Program-made: the position numbers and the translations under genes | DNA from: JBCCZC01 sp039188505 | Lineage (GTDB): Bacteria; Pseudomonadota; Gammaproteobacteria; Xanthomonadales; SZUA-38 | Direction: 5' to 3' | Assembly (NCBI GenBank): GCA_039188505.1 | Contig: JBCCZC010000117.1 | Coordinates: 1-14,087, forward strand | Length of the DNA: 14,087 bases | Shown: positions 12,275 through 14,087 of the stretch, in pieces | Layout: each line of letters begins with the position of its first letter | How positions within the stretch are numbered: the first letter of the stretch is position 1 | The notes under the pieces: model-generated | Database searches by the model: none | Told to the model about the DNA's origin: nothing | What the model saw: only the letters and a program-made list of their open reading frames with translations

Positions 12275-14087
12275 TGCAACCACCCCGCCTGCTCTGCGTC
12301 GGTCATGCTGCGACCGACCTTCTCGTATTCGAGGTGCGCCGCGTGCAGGATCTCGGCCATGGTCACCGCACCGGCGCGGTCGGCGGCCAGGAAGGACGCG
12401 CCGAGCGCGATGTTCCGGATCGATCCGCCCGACACGTTGAGCTGTGCGAGCTTGTCGTAGTCGAGCGGGCCGACGGGGAGGTCCTTCGGGAAGATCCGCT
12501 GCCAGATCGCGAGACGCTCCGGCTGTTTCGGGAACCGGAAATCGACGATGAACCGGAGGCGACGGAGAAACGCGTCGTCGATGTTGTCGCGCATGTTCGT
12601 GGTCAGAATGCAGAGACCGCGATAGGCCTCGAGGCGCTGCAGGAGGTAGCTCACCTCGATGTTCGCGTGGCGATCATGGCTGTCCTTCACCTCGGAGCGG
12701 CGACTGAACAGCGCATCCGCCTCGTCGAACTGGAGGATCACCCCGCCGTCTTCCGCCGCATCGAAGACGCGCCGCAGGTTCTTCTCCGTTTCTCCCACCC
12801 ACTTCGACACCAGCGCCGAGAGGTCCACGCGATACACGTCTAGCTCGAGTGCGTTGCCGATGAGCTCGCCCGCCATGGATTTGCCGACGCCGGACGGGCC
12901 GGAAAACAGGGCCGAGATGCCCAGACCCTTGTTCTGCAGGCGCAGGGCGAACCCCCAGTCCTCATAGACGCGGGCCCGGTTCCGGACCTGGGCGACGATG
13001 CCAACGAGGATGTCCTTCTGGCGGGTCGGCAGCACGAGGTCGTCCCACTCGGCCGTCGAGACGACCCGCTGGGCGAGGTCGTCCATGCGCGGCCGCGAGG
13101 CCCGGCGACAGGCGTCCCAGGCGCGGGCCCGGAGTTGCGCCGGCTCGTCAACGGGCGCCAGCGAAAGTTCCGCCGCGATGGCCGTCGCGACCTCTGGAGA
13201 AGTGCGGAAGGTCGCCGCCAGCTCCGGAATCGCATCCGCAAGAGGCTCCCGCAGCTCTCCCAACGAGTCGGACCAGACCCGTTCCTGCTCACAGGCACGA
13301 ACCGGTGCGAGATGGAGCCTCACCGCCATCCGAGTGCCGACACGCATCGCCTCCGTCGAGGCAATGGCCAGGGGGCCGGCAAAGCACTCGGCAAACAGCT
13401 GGGCCGTGCGGTTGTCGCCCTGGTCCTCGTGGGTCATGACGAGCAGCGAGCGGGTCACCGCGAGGTCTCTCGCGAGAGCAGTCGAGAATTCCGTGAGTTC
13501 GGACACGTTCTGCGGCAGGACCTGGGAATTGAGGGCGAAGGCGTTCAGTCCGAGTCTTGCCGCGGCCGCGGCGAAGGCCGACTGCTTGCCCTCTGCATCG
13601 CTGCCGACGAGGTGGATCACCGGATGACCTGGCAGATGCAGCCGCTCGGCGATCTGCTCCGCGAGCGCGGCTCGATTCGGCGTCAGGGACTCGGGTGATG
13701 CAAGGGGGCGCAGGACTGCCGCTGCGCCGTCGTGCAGTGCCGGCGCGCCCAGCAGGGCGAAGAGCACCGTCTCGCTGAGTCTGATCCGCGCTGACACGAT
13801 GGACCCGTTACCCTCCAGAGAGATGAGCCCGACCCGTCTCAGGGGAGCGTCCGCGGCCAGCGCTCGCCAGTTCGCATCGGGCAACCGGGCCAGGGCCAGC
13901 CCCACGGTCGGCGAGGTCGGAAGCGGATCACCGAGGAGCCCGGCCAGCAGCTCCTGCGCCTCGGGCTCGAGGCACGTGTAGGCGCAGAGCAGCAGCACGT
14001 TGCGCCCGAACGGATCCAGCTCGAACTGTTCCGCCAGCTCGCACGCGGCGGTCCGCGGCGGACTCGCGTCCGCGGCATCACGCAACC
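12271..14087 (-). CDS. afp15: AAA+ ATPase of the eCIS (Afp15-type), 5' end outside window
   Basis: An open frame of at least 605 codons running off the right edge. A TTG near 14085 is only the first possible start in the window, and the true start is probably upstream, since Afp15-type proteins are usually around 700 residues. Numbered from that TTG, residues 15-115 look like the winged-helix variant domain of this family, followed by a degenerate P-loop (GSDAEGKQ, 161-168). The C-terminal AAA+ module is complete: Walker A GPSGVGKS (396-403), pore-loop region SKWVGETEKNL, Walker B ILQFDEAD (450-457), sensor 1 TTN (495-497), arginine finger RRLR (508-511) and sensor 2 GSIRN (554-558). In eCIS this ATPase is needed for particle assembly or cargo loading. 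Confidence 0.92.
   Translation of the reverse strand, partial: LRDAADASPPRTAACELAEQFELDPFGRNVLLLCAYTCLEPEAQELLAGLLGDPLPTSPTVGLALARLPDANWRALAADAPLRRVGLISLEGNGSIVSARIRLSETVLFALLGAPALHDGAAAVLRPLASPESLTPNRAALAEQIAERLHLPGHPVIHLVGSDAEGKQSAFAAAAARLGLNAFALNSQVLPQNVSELTEFSTALARDLAVTRSLLVMTHEDQGDNRTAQLFAECFAGPLAIASTEAMRVGTRMAVRLHLAPVRACEQERVWSDSLGELREPLADAIPELAATFRTSPEVATAIAAELSLAPVDEPAQLRARAWDACRRASRPRMDDLAQRVVSTAEWDDLVLPTRQKDILVGIVAQVRNRARVYEDWGFALRLQNKGLGISALFSGPSGVGKSMAGELIGNALELDVYRVDLSALVSKWVGETEKNLRRVFDAAEDGGVILQFDEADALFSRRSEVKDSHDRHANIEVSYLLQRLEAYRGLCILTTNMRDNIDDAFLRRLRFIVDFRFPKQPERLAIWQRIFPKDLPVGPLDYDKLAQLNVSGGSIRNIALGASFLAADRAGAVTMAEILHAAHLEYEKVGRSMTDAEQAGWLQ

Noticed and set aside
1..14087. 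CRISPR array, tRNA/rRNA genes, transposase or attachment sites
   Set aside because: No regularly spaced direct repeats, no RNA gene signatures, no transposase or integrase motifs and no terminal inverted repeats were seen; coding sequence fills almost the entire window.

Overview
The window is a stretch of one extracellular contractile injection system (eCIS; Afp/PVC-like, phage-tail-like) gene cluster. Every supported gene lies on the minus strand, so transcription runs from position 14087 toward 1. G+C is high, roughly two thirds by eye, with GTG as well as ATG starts and ATGA/GTGA overlaps. This fits a high-GC bacterium. No ribosomal or taxonomic marker is present, so I do not name a phylum.

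In transcription order there are three blocks. (1) An Afp15-type AAA+ ATPase, open at the window edge, is followed by a coupled small protein of 87 residues. (2) A cargo-like block holds a 323-residue DUF4157 protein with a cysteine-rich, Ntox16-like C-terminal region and a terminal hydrophobic segment, a 199-residue DUF6714-like protein, and a 1303-residue DUF4157 protein with a duplicated N-terminal CxxC module and a candidate PD-(D/E)XK-type nuclease core. (3) The spike and baseplate genes follow: an Afp7-type tube-like adaptor, a separate LysM/gp53-like protein, a gp27-like spike hub, a gp5/gpV-like OB-fold spike, a PAAR-like tip, a gp25-like protein, a gp6-like Afp11 protein of 833 residues, and the first 216 codons of a second gp6/gp7-like protein (Afp12-type) cut by position 1.

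The genes are packed with no gap above 39 bases and no internal terminator or promoter that I can defend. The wedge and spike genes are mostly coupled by 4-base stop/start overlaps, whereas genes in the cargo block are separated by 3, 39 and 8 bases. Structural genes not seen here (sheath, inner tube, cap, tape measure, fibre) are expected beyond the two edges.

The most notable points are these. The gp27-like hub gene carries an in-frame TAG 27 codons after its well-placed GTG start, between family-like N-terminal sequence and the rest of the protein, although the same operon uses TAG as a genuine terminator elsewhere. Two paralogous DUF4157 cargo genes flank a DUF6714-like gene that could be an immunity factor. 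The very large DUF4157 protein has a mosaic architecture with a possible nuclease core not at the C-terminus.
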